Assembly: GCA_041669225.1 (NCBI GenBank) | Contig: JBAYBO010000015.1 | Location: 1 to 23,864 of the forward strand | Direction of reading: 5' to 3' | DNA: 23,864 bases | Source: UBA1424 sp041669225 | Lineage (GTDB): Bacteria > Bacillota_I > Bacilli_A > RFN20 > CAG-826 | In this document: in pieces, positions 8,231-17,500 of the stretch | Position numbering within the stretch: position 1 is the stretch's first letter | How the letters are laid out: the number at the start of each line of letters is the position of its first letter | Program-made: the position numbers and the translations under genes | Notes under the pieces: generated by a model | Database searches by the model: none | What the model was told of the DNA's origin: nothing | What the model saw: the letters and a program-made list of their open reading frames with translations, nothing else

Positions 8231-10305
8231 ATGAAACAAAAATTTAAAATTATCTTAACTTCAATTCTTGCCGTGATTACTTTGGCTGGTTGCGATGGCG
8301 TGAGCGCTCCTACGGACTGGCTTTTGAAGATCGTACTTTAACTTGGAATGAAGTTCGGAGTGCGACTTCATACCGCGTTTTAATTAACGAAGAAGACGAA
8401 CTAGATACTACTGAAAATTATCTCTTACTACCTAATCAATATTTCGGAGCGTTGACTTTTCAAGTCGCTTCTCTTTTCGGAGAGAGCGTTTCCGAATATA
8501 GTGATGTTTTATCAACAAACGTTTATTTGACACTTGATGCACCAACAAACGTTCATCAAGATGGTTCATATTTAAAATGGGATGAAGTAAGTTATTCTAA
8601 TGGCTATATTGTCAAAGTCGGGACCATCGAGAATTTGACGAGCGAGACCGAATATGAAATTACTTCTCAAGATCCGATTCAAGTGTCTGTGCTCGCGAAC
8701 GGAAGTGATGATGGTTTTGTTGTTTCCAGTTCATATTCGGAAAGTATCTGGTTTAAGGTTGCTTTGCAAACGCCGAGCAATATTGCCTATGACAATGGAA
8801 TTTTAAGTTGGAATGCAGTCAGCAATGCCACCTCATATTCCGTGGTTATTAATGATGCTAGTCCGCTGGCGGCAACGACCAATCAACTCGATATTGGACA
8901 TGACAATGTTGGTTCGATAAATTTCAAGGTTAAAGCTATTAGCGGTAACGATCAATATGTTGATTCCGCTTTTGGCGAAGCGACAATTCAAATCGCACCT
9001 TTAACATTACAAGCGCCACAAAACCTTGATATCACCAGCGGGATGCTTACTTTTGATTCAGTCGAGCACGCAATTGCTTATGGTATTTATCATAACGGTA
9101 GTTTTGTCGAAGAAATTACTACGAATCAATATACGATTCCAAGTGCGATTCTTTCGCAAAGCGGAACTTATTTACAAGTCCAGGCTCGTTCAACGATTCA
9201 TAGTGATTCAGAACTTAGTGTAAAAGCATATCTTGGAGCTATCGAAATAAACAACGAAAGCGAACTGCGCGCGATGAGCGAAACAGGAAACTATTCTTTG
9301 AATAGCGACATTGTTTTGACTTCAGAGTGGAATGGCAAAAACTTTCAAGGCGTTTTAAACGGCAAAGGTCACGAGATCTCAGCTATTCAGATCAATGGTA
9401 CGAGTGATGCGAGTCGAGGATTTTTTAACAATCTCGATGGTGCGGTGGTCACGAACGTTGAATTGTCTGGCTCTATCGATATCACATCAAATGAAGAAAA
9501 TAGTAGCTTTGGTCTATTGGCCGGAGAAATTATTGACGGTGTCATTGGTAATGTTCATGTAAGCGGAAATGTTGACATTATATCGACTAATGGCATCGTG
9601 AATGTCGGCGGTTTAGTTGGTCGAGTTGATGGTGGTCAAATTGTTGATTCCACATATAGTGGCGAGATTATATCCGAAAACGCCATTACTGGTGGTTTGA
9701 TCGGAAAAGTGTCATCTCATTTATCGAGTTTAACTAATATCGAAAAAAGCGGATCAGAAGGAACCTTACTCGTCACTGGTGGCGAACAAAGCTTTAGTGG
9801 TGGTTTTGTTGGGCTGCTTGATAACAATAATGCCTATATTAGCGAATCTCGTTCATTGGTCAACGTAACTGGAACTAGTTATGCTGGTGGTTTTGTTGGC
9901 TATATGGCCTATGGAGATATCGACAATTGTTACTCTCGCGGCGCCTTAGACGCTAGTTCAGAAATATATGTACACGCTGGCGGCTTCATTGGAAGAGTCG
10001 AAGGATATAACAACTCTATATTTTTTTCAATCGCGATGATGACAATTGGCGTTTCACAAATTGGCGACGAGATTTATGTTGGCTCGTTTGCCGGCGTCAC
10101 TCCTGGTGGAACATATGCGAATATTTACGCAAATTGCTATTTTGATTCAACGCTTTCAAGTTTCGATCGAATCGGTAATGTAAGTCTCGGAAGAGGCGAT
10201 GGAATCACTGGTGAGTCCTCAGCTAGTCTTCTTTCATTACAAAATTTTAATGTTTCTTACTGGTCATTTACCGGAAGTTATCCAATGTTAGTGTGGGAGT
10301 TTTGA
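8231..10305 (+). pseudogene. Fn3/GLUG-repeat surface lipoprotein, split by a single frameshift
   Basis: ATG 8231, with a good ribosome site, encodes a lipoprotein signal peptide (TLAGC, Cys21), but this frame stops at 8339-8341 after 36 codons. A 660-plus-codon frame then runs on without a break to TGA 10303-10305. Adding one base near 8314-8317 would join them as SAPTGLAFEDRTLTW, the normal opening of a fibronectin type III repeat. About four Fn3-like repeats follow (roughly 8315-9235, each with an 'L.W..V..A..Y.V.I' core). Next comes a 'SDIVLTSEWNGKNF.G..NGKGH.I' block, then GLUG-type repeats (9450-10230) such as VGGLVGRV, SGGFVGLL, AGGFVGYM and AGGFIGRV, typical of a beta-helix stalk or adhesin. 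No catalytic domain is visible, so it is probably a glycan- or surface-binding partner of the operon. The break may be a real mutation or a sequencing error; the clean downstream frame favours a recent event or an error. Confidence 0.82.
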
Positions 10306-10329
10306 TTTATCAAATAAGTGATAAAAGAT

Positions 10330-10354
10330 AAAAATAGCATTTTAACCTATTTTT
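10330..10354 (+). terminator. Possible weak terminator after the glycan operon
   Basis: A perfect 8-base inverted repeat, AAAAATAG / CTATTTTT, with a 9-base loop lies 24 bases after the last operon gene, and its right arm is U-rich in RNA. The stem is almost all A-T, so termination would be inefficient. Confidence 0.4.
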
Positions 10355-10390
10355 AATTAAAAAATTAATCTATATTTTAACTGAAAACTG

Positions 10391-10420
10391 TTGACTTATG
10401 GAGTAAACAAGTTTTATGAT
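10391..10420 (+). promoter_or_regulatory. Sigma-A-type promoter for the membrane-anchored surface protein gene
   Basis: TTGACT at 10391-10396 and TATGAT at 10415-10420 are separated by 18 bases; each matches consensus at 5 of 6 positions. A second possible extended -10 (TGC then TAGTAT, 10428-10436) lies just downstream without a good -35. Either would give a leader of about 45-60 bases before ATG 10488. Confidence 0.6.
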
Positions 10421-10472
10421 GAAGATGTGCTAGTATACATATTTTTATAACAACTTGATGAATGCCGAAAAC

Positions 10473-10479
10473 AAGGAGG
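10473..10479 (+). promoter_or_regulatory. Ribosome binding site choosing ATG 10488
   Basis: AAGGAGG lies 8 bases before ATG 10488. Earlier in-frame starts (TTG 10455, ATG 10458) have no such site and would put a charged leader before the signal peptide, so 10488 is preferred. Confidence 0.85.
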
Positions 10480-10487
10480 CAAAAAGT

Positions 10488-12146
10488 ATGACAAAGAAAA
10501 CGATGTTGAAGTGGCTATCAGTCATGATGGTGGCGCTTGTTGTGCCATTTGTTGTTTTGAATGCTTTAACTGCATCGAATGACGACAGCGGGGTAGAGGC
10601 TTCCTATGCCCCTTATCAAATTCCAAATGGCGGCTTTGAATCCGGAAACTTAGATGGCTGGAAAGCTTATCGTATTTGGAAAAACGAATCCGGCATGGCG
10701 GCTTTTGATTCCAGCCTCATTCATAATGGAACTTATTTTGATAACTATCCTTACAATCGTGATGGAAATTATCAATTAGGAATTACTAGTGGGTCGGTAA
10801 CTTGGGATCAATCAACTGAAAGAATGGGATATTTAAGATCGACTGACTTTATTCTTGGCGGTTCCGGATGGATTAGTTTCAAATTAGGCGGAGGCAAATA
10901 TAATGAGTTCGCCCATGTGTCTATACGCGAAACAGGAACGAACGTCGAAGTCGCTCGTTTCGGTAATCGTTGGTTTAATAATACGGATAGAGCTTCAGCG
11001 GTATTTGGATCAGGTATCAGTAATGCTGAAGCGTTTCTTTTTCCATATTATTTTGATTTATCAAGCGTTAGTGATTTAGGCGACAGCCTTTACATCTTAC
11101 TTTGTGATACCGCGGCTTACGACTGGTCAATTTTATCCGCCGATAGTTTTGTGACATATTATCCGACGGAAAGCGAGCCAACGCCAAGTGCTGATGAAAT
11201 AGCGGTCAATATTTTGCCATCAGTTTTAGGTATTGATACTGCCGCTAACTCCATACCGAATGGATATTTTGATTCCAACTATGATGGCTGGCAAATTTCT
11301 GGTGAGGGTTGGGGTTATCATGGCGATCATTATATGCGTAGCAACACTTTACACGGCGATGGTGGTATGGGAATTCTTCGTTCAACCGCTTTTACCGTCT
11401 CAACTGATAAATATATCCGTTTTGATTGGGCCGGAGGATTGAAATTCGATAAGCAAATTTTCATATCTGTTAAAGAAGTTAATACTAATATTGAAAAAAT
11501 TAGATTCGTTAGACGTGATAATCTTAGTGGCAAAGAAGGTGAAAACTTTGATAATCATATGTTGAATTTATCATCTCTTGATTCAGCCAAAAAGTATTAT
11601 CTCGAATTCGCTGACGCTCGCACAGGCGGTTGGGGAATATCGTATGTAGATGCTATTCGCATCGTGGCTGAAACTGAATGGAATTCAGTCGCAAGTGGCG
11701 ATCGCGCGATTATGATTAGTGATTTGCCGCTTCTATTCGATTTAGATTATCAGCAACAAAGCGTCTCGTTTGCCCAATATTTCTTGGAACAAACTGGGCC
11801 CATCTGCGTTGCCATGACTGGTGACTTCTCTTCTGTTTGGTCAACGATGGCGACTGAATACGCTAGTTTAAGCGATGATGCCAAAGATTATTTTACCGCA
11901 AGCGGAACGAGTGAAAACACAATTGTTGCTGCTAGGGAAAGATATCTCTTCATCATTGGAAAATATGCCTCGCTTGATAAATTTGTTGTCGATAGTTTAG
12001 ACAATGTATATCAGGGTGCATCAGATTTGATTGGCTATAACATTAGCAATAACTCCAAGATTATTCTTGTTGCCGTCACGGTTGTATTTATTGCTTCAGC
12101 AGGATTATTCTTTATCTTCTCGCGTCGCCACAAAGAAATCGTGTAA
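10488..12146 (+). CDS. Membrane-anchored surface protein with two-module binding cassette
   Basis: This 552-residue protein is exported and held at the membrane at its C-terminus. A Sec signal peptide or N-terminal helix occupies residues 8-28, with no lipobox Cys. Modules at about 45-230 (NGGFESGNLDGW) and 256-405 (NGYFDSNYDGW) match those of the lipoprotein at 1723 and the GH125 protein at 3151, including the linker 'AVNILPSVLGI'. A helical domain at 428-500 holds QT...C, VW and SLSDDAK, followed by RY. It matches the C-terminal region of the nuclease at the right edge. A membrane helix (about 525-545) and a short basic tail end the protein. There is no catalytic domain, so its role is inferred to be glycan binding at the cell surface. 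It lies next to the operon but has its own promoter and a strong terminator. Confidence 0.86.
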   Translation: MTKKTMLKWLSVMMVALVVPFVVLNALTASNDDSGVEASYAPYQIPNGGFESGNLDGWKAYRIWKNESGMAAFDSSLIHNGTYFDNYPYNRDGNYQLGITSGSVTWDQSTERMGYLRSTDFILGGSGWISFKLGGGKYNEFAHVSIRETGTNVEVARFGNRWFNNTDRASAVFGSGISNAEAFLFPYYFDLSSVSDLGDSLYILLCDTAAYDWSILSADSFVTYYPTESEPTPSADEIAVNILPSVLGIDTAANSIPNGYFDSNYDGWQISGEGWGYHGDHYMRSNTLHGDGGMGILRSTAFTVSTDKYIRFDWAGGLKFDKQIFISVKEVNTNIEKIRFVRRDNLSGKEGENFDNHMLNLSSLDSAKKYYLEFADARTGGWGISYVDAIRIVAETEWNSVASGDRAIMISDLPLLFDLDYQQQSVSFAQYFLEQTGPICVAMTGDFSSVWSTMATEYASLSDDAKDYFTASGTSENTIVAARERYLFIIGKYASLDKFVVDSLDNVYQGASDLIGYNISNNSKIILVAVTVVFIASAGLFFIFSRRHKEIV

Positions 12147-12173
12147 TTAATTCTCCTTTCATCCATCATCACT

Positions 12174-12197
12174 AAGCCGCTTAAATGCGGCTTTTTT
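12174..12197 (+). terminator. Strong rho-independent terminator
   Basis: The 7-base stem AAGCCGC/GCGGCTT, with loop TTAAAT, is followed by a T run. It lies 27 bases after the surface-protein stop and ends that transcript. Confidence 0.9.
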
Positions 12198-12202
12198 ATA
12201 AT

Positions 12203-12224
12203 AAAAAAACACTCAATCGAGTGT
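12203..12224 (-). terminator. Terminator of the minus-strand thioredoxin/tRNA unit
   Basis: Read on the minus strand, the 6-base stem ACACTC/GAGTGT with a 4-base loop is followed by a run of T (the A run 12202-12208 on the plus strand). It lies 13 bases past the tRNA 3' end. Confidence 0.8.
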
Positions 12225-12237
12225 CTTGTTTTGCTTT

Positions 12238-12311
12238 TGGAGCAGGCGACGGGAATCGAACCCGCGTAATTAGCTTGGAAGGCTAATGTTCTACCATTGA
12301 ACTACGCCTGC
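12238..12311 (-). tRNA. tRNA-Gly (anticodon UCC)
   Basis: On the minus strand the acceptor arm GCAGGCG/CGCCTGC, a D-arm with loop AATGGTA, an anticodon stem TTAGC/GCTAA around loop CTTCCAA, and a T-loop TTCGATT fold as a complete cloverleaf. The anticodon TCC is at 12277-12279. The discriminator base is T, as usual for bacterial tRNA-Gly, and the 3' CCA is encoded at 12238-12240. Confidence 0.97.
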
Positions 12312-12336
12312 GAAAAGAAAATGGCTAACTAGCAAA

Positions 12337-12367
12337 CGCGTATTGACGCGAATGATATATTAGCACA
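12337..12367 (-). promoter_or_regulatory. Possible extended -10 promoter and leader hairpin for tRNA-Gly
   Basis: On the minus strand TGTGC followed by TAATAT (12367-12357) resembles an extended -10 box. No good -35 is present at 16-18 bases; a TTGACT (12392-12387) is 24 bases away. A 5-base hairpin, CGCGT/ACGCG with loop ATTG (12337-12350), falls at the predicted transcript start. It could instead be a weak end signal for the thioredoxin gene. Confidence 0.35.
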
Positions 12368-12400
12368 TTTAATTTATTGATTAAAGAGTCAATTAGATAC

Positions 12401-12706
12401 TTAGCCAATGAAGCGGATCAAAGCCGCTTTCGGAACGAAACCGACTTGCTTGCGGACGAGTTCTCCGTTTTCAAAAAGAATCATTGTCGGAATGCTGAAG
12501 ATACTGTATTGACCGGCGATAGCTTCTTGTTGATCAACGTTTACTTTAGCGATGGTGACGGTGTCACCGAGTTCTTTGCTTATTTCTTCAAGAACAGGTC
12601 CGAGCATCTTGCATGGTCCGCACCAGTCGGCGTAGAAATCGACGAGAACCTTTCCTTCTTTCAAGACTTCTTCAAATTGTTGTTGGTTTTCAATGTGTTT
12701 TAGCAT
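12401..12706 (-). CDS. trxA: Thioredoxin
   Basis: This 101-residue cytosolic disulfide reductase has the redox motif WCGPC (Cys29, Cys32). The preceding LVDFYAD strand, the cis-proline block SIPT (Pro73) and the 'F.NGE.V....G' strand pair are all as in canonical thioredoxins, and the length is normal. It keeps cytosolic proteins reduced, using electrons from thioredoxin reductase, which is not in this window. It starts 25 bases after the TraX-like gene, with an AAAGGA ribosome site. The same-strand layout suggests cotranscription with the two membrane-protein genes upstream. Confidence 0.97.
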   Translation of the reverse strand: MLKHIENQQQFEEVLKEGKVLVDFYADWCGPCKMLGPVLEEISKELGDTVTIAKVNVDQQEAIAGQYSIFSIPTMILFENGELVRKQVGFVPKAALIRFIG

Positions 12707-12731
12707 AATTTATTATTCCTTTCGTGAATTT

Positions 12732-13628
12732 TTATATACCAAATAATAAGGCAAAAATGAGCGCAATTAAAGCAATATGCGCCGGAAAGAAAGCATAACT
12801 CCAAATTCGAAACCACTTTTTATCATATCCCCGCATACCATTATAAAGAATTATGATAATTCCTGCGAGCAAAGACCAAGTTTGAACATCAGCAAAATAC
12901 AAATCAAGAGACGGTGATAGGTAAGTTAAAAACCAAATCAAAATGTTTAAGACGAATAAGGCAATGGCCATGATGAGATTAACAAGGCTACGATATTGAG
13001 GAACCTTAAGCAGTTCTTTGATGTCAACGACGTATTCTTCCGACATGTTATTAAACATGACTTTTTTGCCAAGATCATAGGCGAAGTAGAAAGCTATTGT
13101 CATCAAGAAACCAAAAAATGAATAGCCCATTCTCAGATAACGCGGGAACCAGCCGATAATTAAATTCAAAGAACTAAGTTCTAAGATATCGATTGTCGTT
13201 GATAAAATAACGAAGAAAAGAGGGATAAGCGATAAATATTTTTTCCAATCTTTTCTTGTTATTAGATAAATAAAAGTTCCATTAATAACTAAATCAATAA
13301 AAGGATTGGAACCGACATTAGGGTCGATAGAATAATATAAACCGATTTGCACGATTAAAACCATTCCTAGCAATAGTGCAAGCCTTAACAAGTAACGGCC
13401 GACGTTTTTAGAATGAATTAGACCTTCAACTAGAAGCAAAACGAAAAGCGGAAAGGCTAAGCGACCGATGCAGCGGAAAACAAAACCAACAATATATAAG
13501 GGATCACTTGTCGATGTAGCATATTGCCACATAAAAATACCGACATGGTCAATCGCCATGGTTACGAAGGCGATAATTTTAATCCAGAAACCAGATAACT
13601 TCTGAGCTCTTTCTAATTTTGAATCCAT
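12732..13628 (-). CDS. TraX-family integral membrane protein
   Basis: This 298-residue protein has about eight to nine hydrophobic segments. The N-terminus fits the TraX family (PF05857): SGFWIKIIAF, then MAIDHVG (residues 24-30), and R..GRLAFPLF (52-62) followed by LLLVEG. In F plasmids TraX acetylates pilin, but chromosomal homologues in Gram-positive bacteria have no established role, so acyl transfer to a surface component is only a possibility. There is no conjugation gene nearby. It starts 8 bases after the upstream protease gene with an AGGAG ribosome site, so the two are almost certainly cotranscribed. A polar loop near residues 190-205 (NNMSEEYVVDIKELL) is the only sizeable soluble segment. 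Confidence 0.85.
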   Translation of the reverse strand: MDSKLERAQKLSGFWIKIIAFVTMAIDHVGIFMWQYATSTSDPLYIVGFVFRCIGRLAFPLFVLLLVEGLIHSKNVGRYLLRLALLLGMVLIVQIGLYYSIDPNVGSNPFIDLVINGTFIYLITRKDWKKYLSLIPLFFVILSTTIDILELSSLNLIIGWFPRYLRMGYSFFGFLMTIAFYFAYDLGKKVMFNNMSEEYVVDIKELLKVPQYRSLVNLIMAIALFVLNILIWFLTYLSPSLDLYFADVQTWSLLAGIIIILYNGMRGYDKKWFRIWSYAFFPAHIALIALIFALLFGI

Positions 13629-13636
13629 TTTTGCTC

Positions 13637-14494
13637 CTAATTTTGAATTGTCGTCAGCAAGAAACTTATGAGATTGTTAGTTATGTGGGCATAGGTCGAA
13701 ACGGCAAAACCCTCCCTTTCATAGGCATAAGTCAAAATTGTTCCGGCGATGATATATGAGGGCAGATTAATTAGTTCATTTATAATTGTTGCCTGGTTAA
13801 ACGACATGTGAATCACCCCAAAAACGAGCATCGTGACGACATATGCAAGTGGGCGGTTAAAACGATGAACGAGGGAGAATAAACCAAGACGGTATGTCAT
13901 TTCTTCGACGATTGGTCCGAGGATAACGAAGGCGATGAGCGACATAATCGGGTAGGAAGTCATCATCGTTACAATCGCGCTTTCGTTTTGGTTATCACTC
14001 ATTTCAATGCCTGAGAAAATGATAATGAGGTTATATATAATTACCGAAGCCATCACGGCCACGCCATAGGCGAGCCCCAAGGCAATCGTGCGCAAACGTT
14101 TAAACGATTTTAAGACAACCACGATGTCTTTCCAAAGTAATCCTAATATACCGACAAAAAGCGTTGAATAAGTGATTAGATTTAGCATTATGCTAACTTG
14201 ATTTGAATCAAGAAATGCCTCTCGCTGAATTTCATCGGGTATCGCATTCTTGGCATACAGGACAAAAAAGACCGAGACAAGCAAGCTGACAGCTGTAAGA
14301 CCGCCCCACCCAATTAAAAAGAGAAATATTTGTTTGATCCAGTGAACTTGAATCACGTTAGGAAAACGAGTTGGCAATAACTCTCCCTCGCTTGCTTGAC
14401 TGCAACGGGGACAAACGTTTAAAGAGCCATCATGAATATGGTGACAAATAGGGCACTTTCGGTAATTGTTGGGCTTTTTCTTATTTTTGAACAT
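13637..14494 (-). CDS. CPBP-type intramembrane metalloprotease with N-terminal zinc ribbon
   Basis: This 285-residue membrane protein has a CX2C-X10-CX2C zinc ribbon at its N-terminus (Cys14, 17, 28, 31). The core is the CPBP/Abi (CAAX protease, PF02517) domain, with the three diagnostic motifs EEMTYR (Glu197, Glu198, Arg202), FGVIH (His229) and HITNN (His270, Asn273-274). By family knowledge these residues form the intramembrane active site. Bacterial members take part in peptide or bacteriocin self-protection, protein maturation or anchoring, and the substrate here is unknown. The ribbon faces the cytosol by inference and may bind a partner. It is the first gene of the minus-strand unit, diverging from the giant gene at 14593. 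Confidence 0.9.
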   Translation of the reverse strand: MFKNKKKPNNYRKCPICHHIHDGSLNVCPRCSQASEGELLPTRFPNVIQVHWIKQIFLFLIGWGGLTAVSLLVSVFFVLYAKNAIPDEIQREAFLDSNQVSIMLNLITYSTLFVGILGLLWKDIVVVLKSFKRLRTIALGLAYGVAVMASVIIYNLIIIFSGIEMSDNQNESAIVTMMTSYPIMSLIAFVILGPIVEEMTYRLGLFSLVHRFNRPLAYVVTMLVFGVIHMSFNQATIINELINLPSYIIAGTILTYAYEREGFAVSTYAHITNNLISFLLTTIQN

Positions 14495-14531
14495 TGTTAT
14501 TAGTTTAATCGATTCTACTTAAATAATGTAA

Positions 14532-14566
14532 ATAACTTTAATGAAGTTATGTAATAATAATATAAT
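14532..14566. promoter_or_regulatory. Divergent promoter region with inverted repeat
   Basis: Between the two divergent genes there is a perfect -10 box TATAAT (14561-14566) for the plus strand. Its expected -35 position (around 14538-14543) is poor and is covered by a 7-base inverted repeat, ATAACTT/AAGTTAT with loop TAATG (14532-14550). The repeat could be an operator; no regulator is encoded nearby, so this is tentative. No clear minus-strand promoter was found. Confidence 0.4.
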
Positions 14567-14592
14567 AAAAGCAAGGTGGGCATACAAACAAT

Positions 14593-17500
14593 ATGGATGC
14601 AACTACATTAGAATTAATTGTTAACATAATTACTTGGGGAAGCCTTGGCCTTTTGATCTTGCTCGTTGTTATCTTGTTTTTTGCTGGTTTAATTGGCTGG
14701 AAACGCGGTATTTTTAATGCCGGATTCCGCCTTATATTTATTAGTATTTTAATTATCGTGGCTTTAACTACCGTTCGACCGATGGTTGAATTTATCGGTG
14801 CCCGCGACATGGGTCCGTTGTTAAGACTTTTTGGCATGGACGGCGTGACGATGGAGGTCGGTTCGAATTCAGTATCGATTCAAGTTACAAGCATCTTCGA
14901 AACCCTTACTAATTTAATTATTGCCCTTGCTGAGTCTAACGGTATCACAATAGCATCCGATCAAGTGGAACCAGTTGTTCATGGTCTCGTCTACTTAATT
15001 TTATCGACTTTTGTCGTCATTATGGATGGTTTTCTTATTTCTACTCTTGGCAACCTAGGGGCGACTATTTTATGGCATGCCTTATTTAAACATCTAATTA
15101 GCAAGCGTGTACGCAAGGCCGTACGGGTTAAAGGCGTGGCCGCTTTAATGGGCGCAACCCAAACTCTTGTGGTTGGAGCGATGCTTATTTTTCCGTTCTC
15201 GGCTCTTATTAATAACGTTACTGCGGCATTTAAAAACGAAGATAATGGCATCGTAATTGATAATGAAATGATTAACACGGTCACGACAATCGTCGATGCT
15301 TATGAAGATAGTGTTCTCGCCAACGTCTTATTTAATTGGACTAATAATTCCGAAGGGCAAAGCTGGGATGTCATGTTGATGGATTCTCTTACATCCGCTG
15401 ATGTTAATGGATTAAAAGTTAGTTTTATTGATGAAATTTATAATCTGGTTGGAATTGGTAAAACATTAACTTCGGCCGGTATTTTTAGCGAAGATGGAAT
15501 GAGTTCGATTGGACAGACAATATTGGCCAACGACGAAATGGTTGTCTCGCTTTTGTCCTCAATTGGTAATTCCGGTCTTGTGTTAATGCTTATTCCGGTG
15601 GCAGTCGAACTAGCCCTTAATCTCGATGTTGTCAAACAATATGTTGGCGAAGATTTAATCGATATTAGCGATATTGACTGGAAAGACGAGATTAACAATA
15701 TCGGAAAGATGTATAAAGCCGTTCAATCGACTGGTCTTTTTGATGATTTATTTGATGAAGAAGGTAATGCCGTTCTAGATGCCGATGCTTTAAAAAATAT
15801 TTTTGAACTCGATACTTATTCGGGAATGATGGGTATTTTCAAAGCGATTGATGATAGTAAACTACTGAGTAGAGCTATTCCCGCCGTTGCCTACACGATG
15901 TCGAAAAATAACGAACAAATCGCTGAATTTTCATCTTTCTTACCAACTGAGTGGGAAGATTTTACTGCGATTAGATGGGGTTCGGAATTGAGTATTGTCT
16001 ATGATGCCTTATTTAGGCTAAACGCTTTAGATGACACGCTTCTTGACTCATTAATGAATATGGGCGGAGATGAGGGAGGCGAACCGGAATCAGAACCGGA
16101 ACCGGCTGTCAAATTGGCTTTGCAAAATGCTTCGTTGGGTGCTCCTTATAAGTCCGAACAAGACATTAATAATTTGTTGTTAGATGAAGAACCTGAAGAA
16201 AGCGAAAGTAATCCGCTTGAACCCCTTCTTCGTAATGCGGGAGCGATTAAAGAAATACTCGTCGGTCGCTCTGACGCCAACGGAAATCCAATCGGCGTGG
16301 ATGCTAATGGTATTACCAAAGTTTTTGATGATGACGGTAATCGTCTCTACAACCGCCATTACGCTTTGTTTGATTCACAACTACTACAGTATTCACTTTC
16401 AGGCGCTATTACATATCTCGTTGAATCATTACTTGTTGATTTTGACTTAACTAGTGCCGATTTCGATGGACTGATTGATGATTTGAATACTGGCGTCAAA
16501 TTGCTTAATTATAAAAAAGAATATGGTGCCGTTTTAGATTTGATGGTCGCTTTAGGCGAAAACGATGCAACTAGAGCTTTGGTTCTCGATTTTGAAAATA
16601 TGCCAGGCATTGTCTTTAAAGACGATGGGAGTTTGGAAAGCATTGATCCCGAACTCGTCGATGGTCTTAAAATCGCCTTGCCAAAAATCGATAATTCAAG
16701 GCTTCTATCGCTTATCTTTCCGAGCTTATTAGAAAATACATTTGCTGGTGAAGATATGGCGGGGATGTTTGACGCTGTTGGCATTGATGCTACTAGGCTT
16801 AACTGGCAAACCCCTCGTTTAGGTCGCGAGTTTTCTATGTTGATTGATGCCTTTGATAGTGTTCAAGAACTGATGGGCATCATGGAGCCTTACCAAGATG
16901 AAGGCGGTGAGGTACCTGCGACTAGTTTTGGAGCATTAATGCTGGAATTATCTGAAAACGACGAACCTTTGGCTAAGATGCTAGATACGCTTTACTCCTC
17001 CAATATAATTAATGAAAAATATCAAGAAGACATATATAACACCTTTGGCGTGTTGCTTCACTCTAAAGGCGAGATGGTTTATGGCAACGATTCGAATTTC
17101 TTCGCCATGCTTGATTTCGTTTTCGAAAGTCTACTAGAAGGTCGCGGATTCACAAATAAAAAGGACGTTTACAATGTCGCACAATGGACGAACTCAAGAA
17201 CATTAAATGGTGATTTCCGCCGTGACCATTTCGGTGATGCCATCTATGATGGCGAGACCGGATTTATGACTAACTTTATCTCGTCTATTGGTCGGACTGG
17301 TTTACTTGATATCATTGATGTCGAGGCTGGTGAAAATATCGATTATGGTGAACTCGGCGCTGCGGTCAGCGAAGTATTTGACGCTGTTGAACAAAGCGCG
17401 GTATTCTCGGCAACATTCGGCGATGTTCTCGATATGTTTGTTCTCGACCAACTAAGCGATGATCCGGGTGATGTTTCATTTAATAATGTCAGCGACTGGT

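Noticed and set aside
8306..8330. Programmed ribosomal frameshift or phase-variable tract
   Set aside because: There is no slippery heptamer, homopolymer run or tandem short repeat at the junction, so a mutation or sequence error is more likely.
10455..10487. Earlier start codons for the surface protein
   Set aside because: They lack a ribosome site and add a charged leader, while AAGGAGG points to ATG 10488.
12377..12703. 108-codon plus-strand frame opposite thioredoxin
   Set aside because: It is the antisense shadow of a clear thioredoxin gene with the WCGPC motif and has no family signal of its own.
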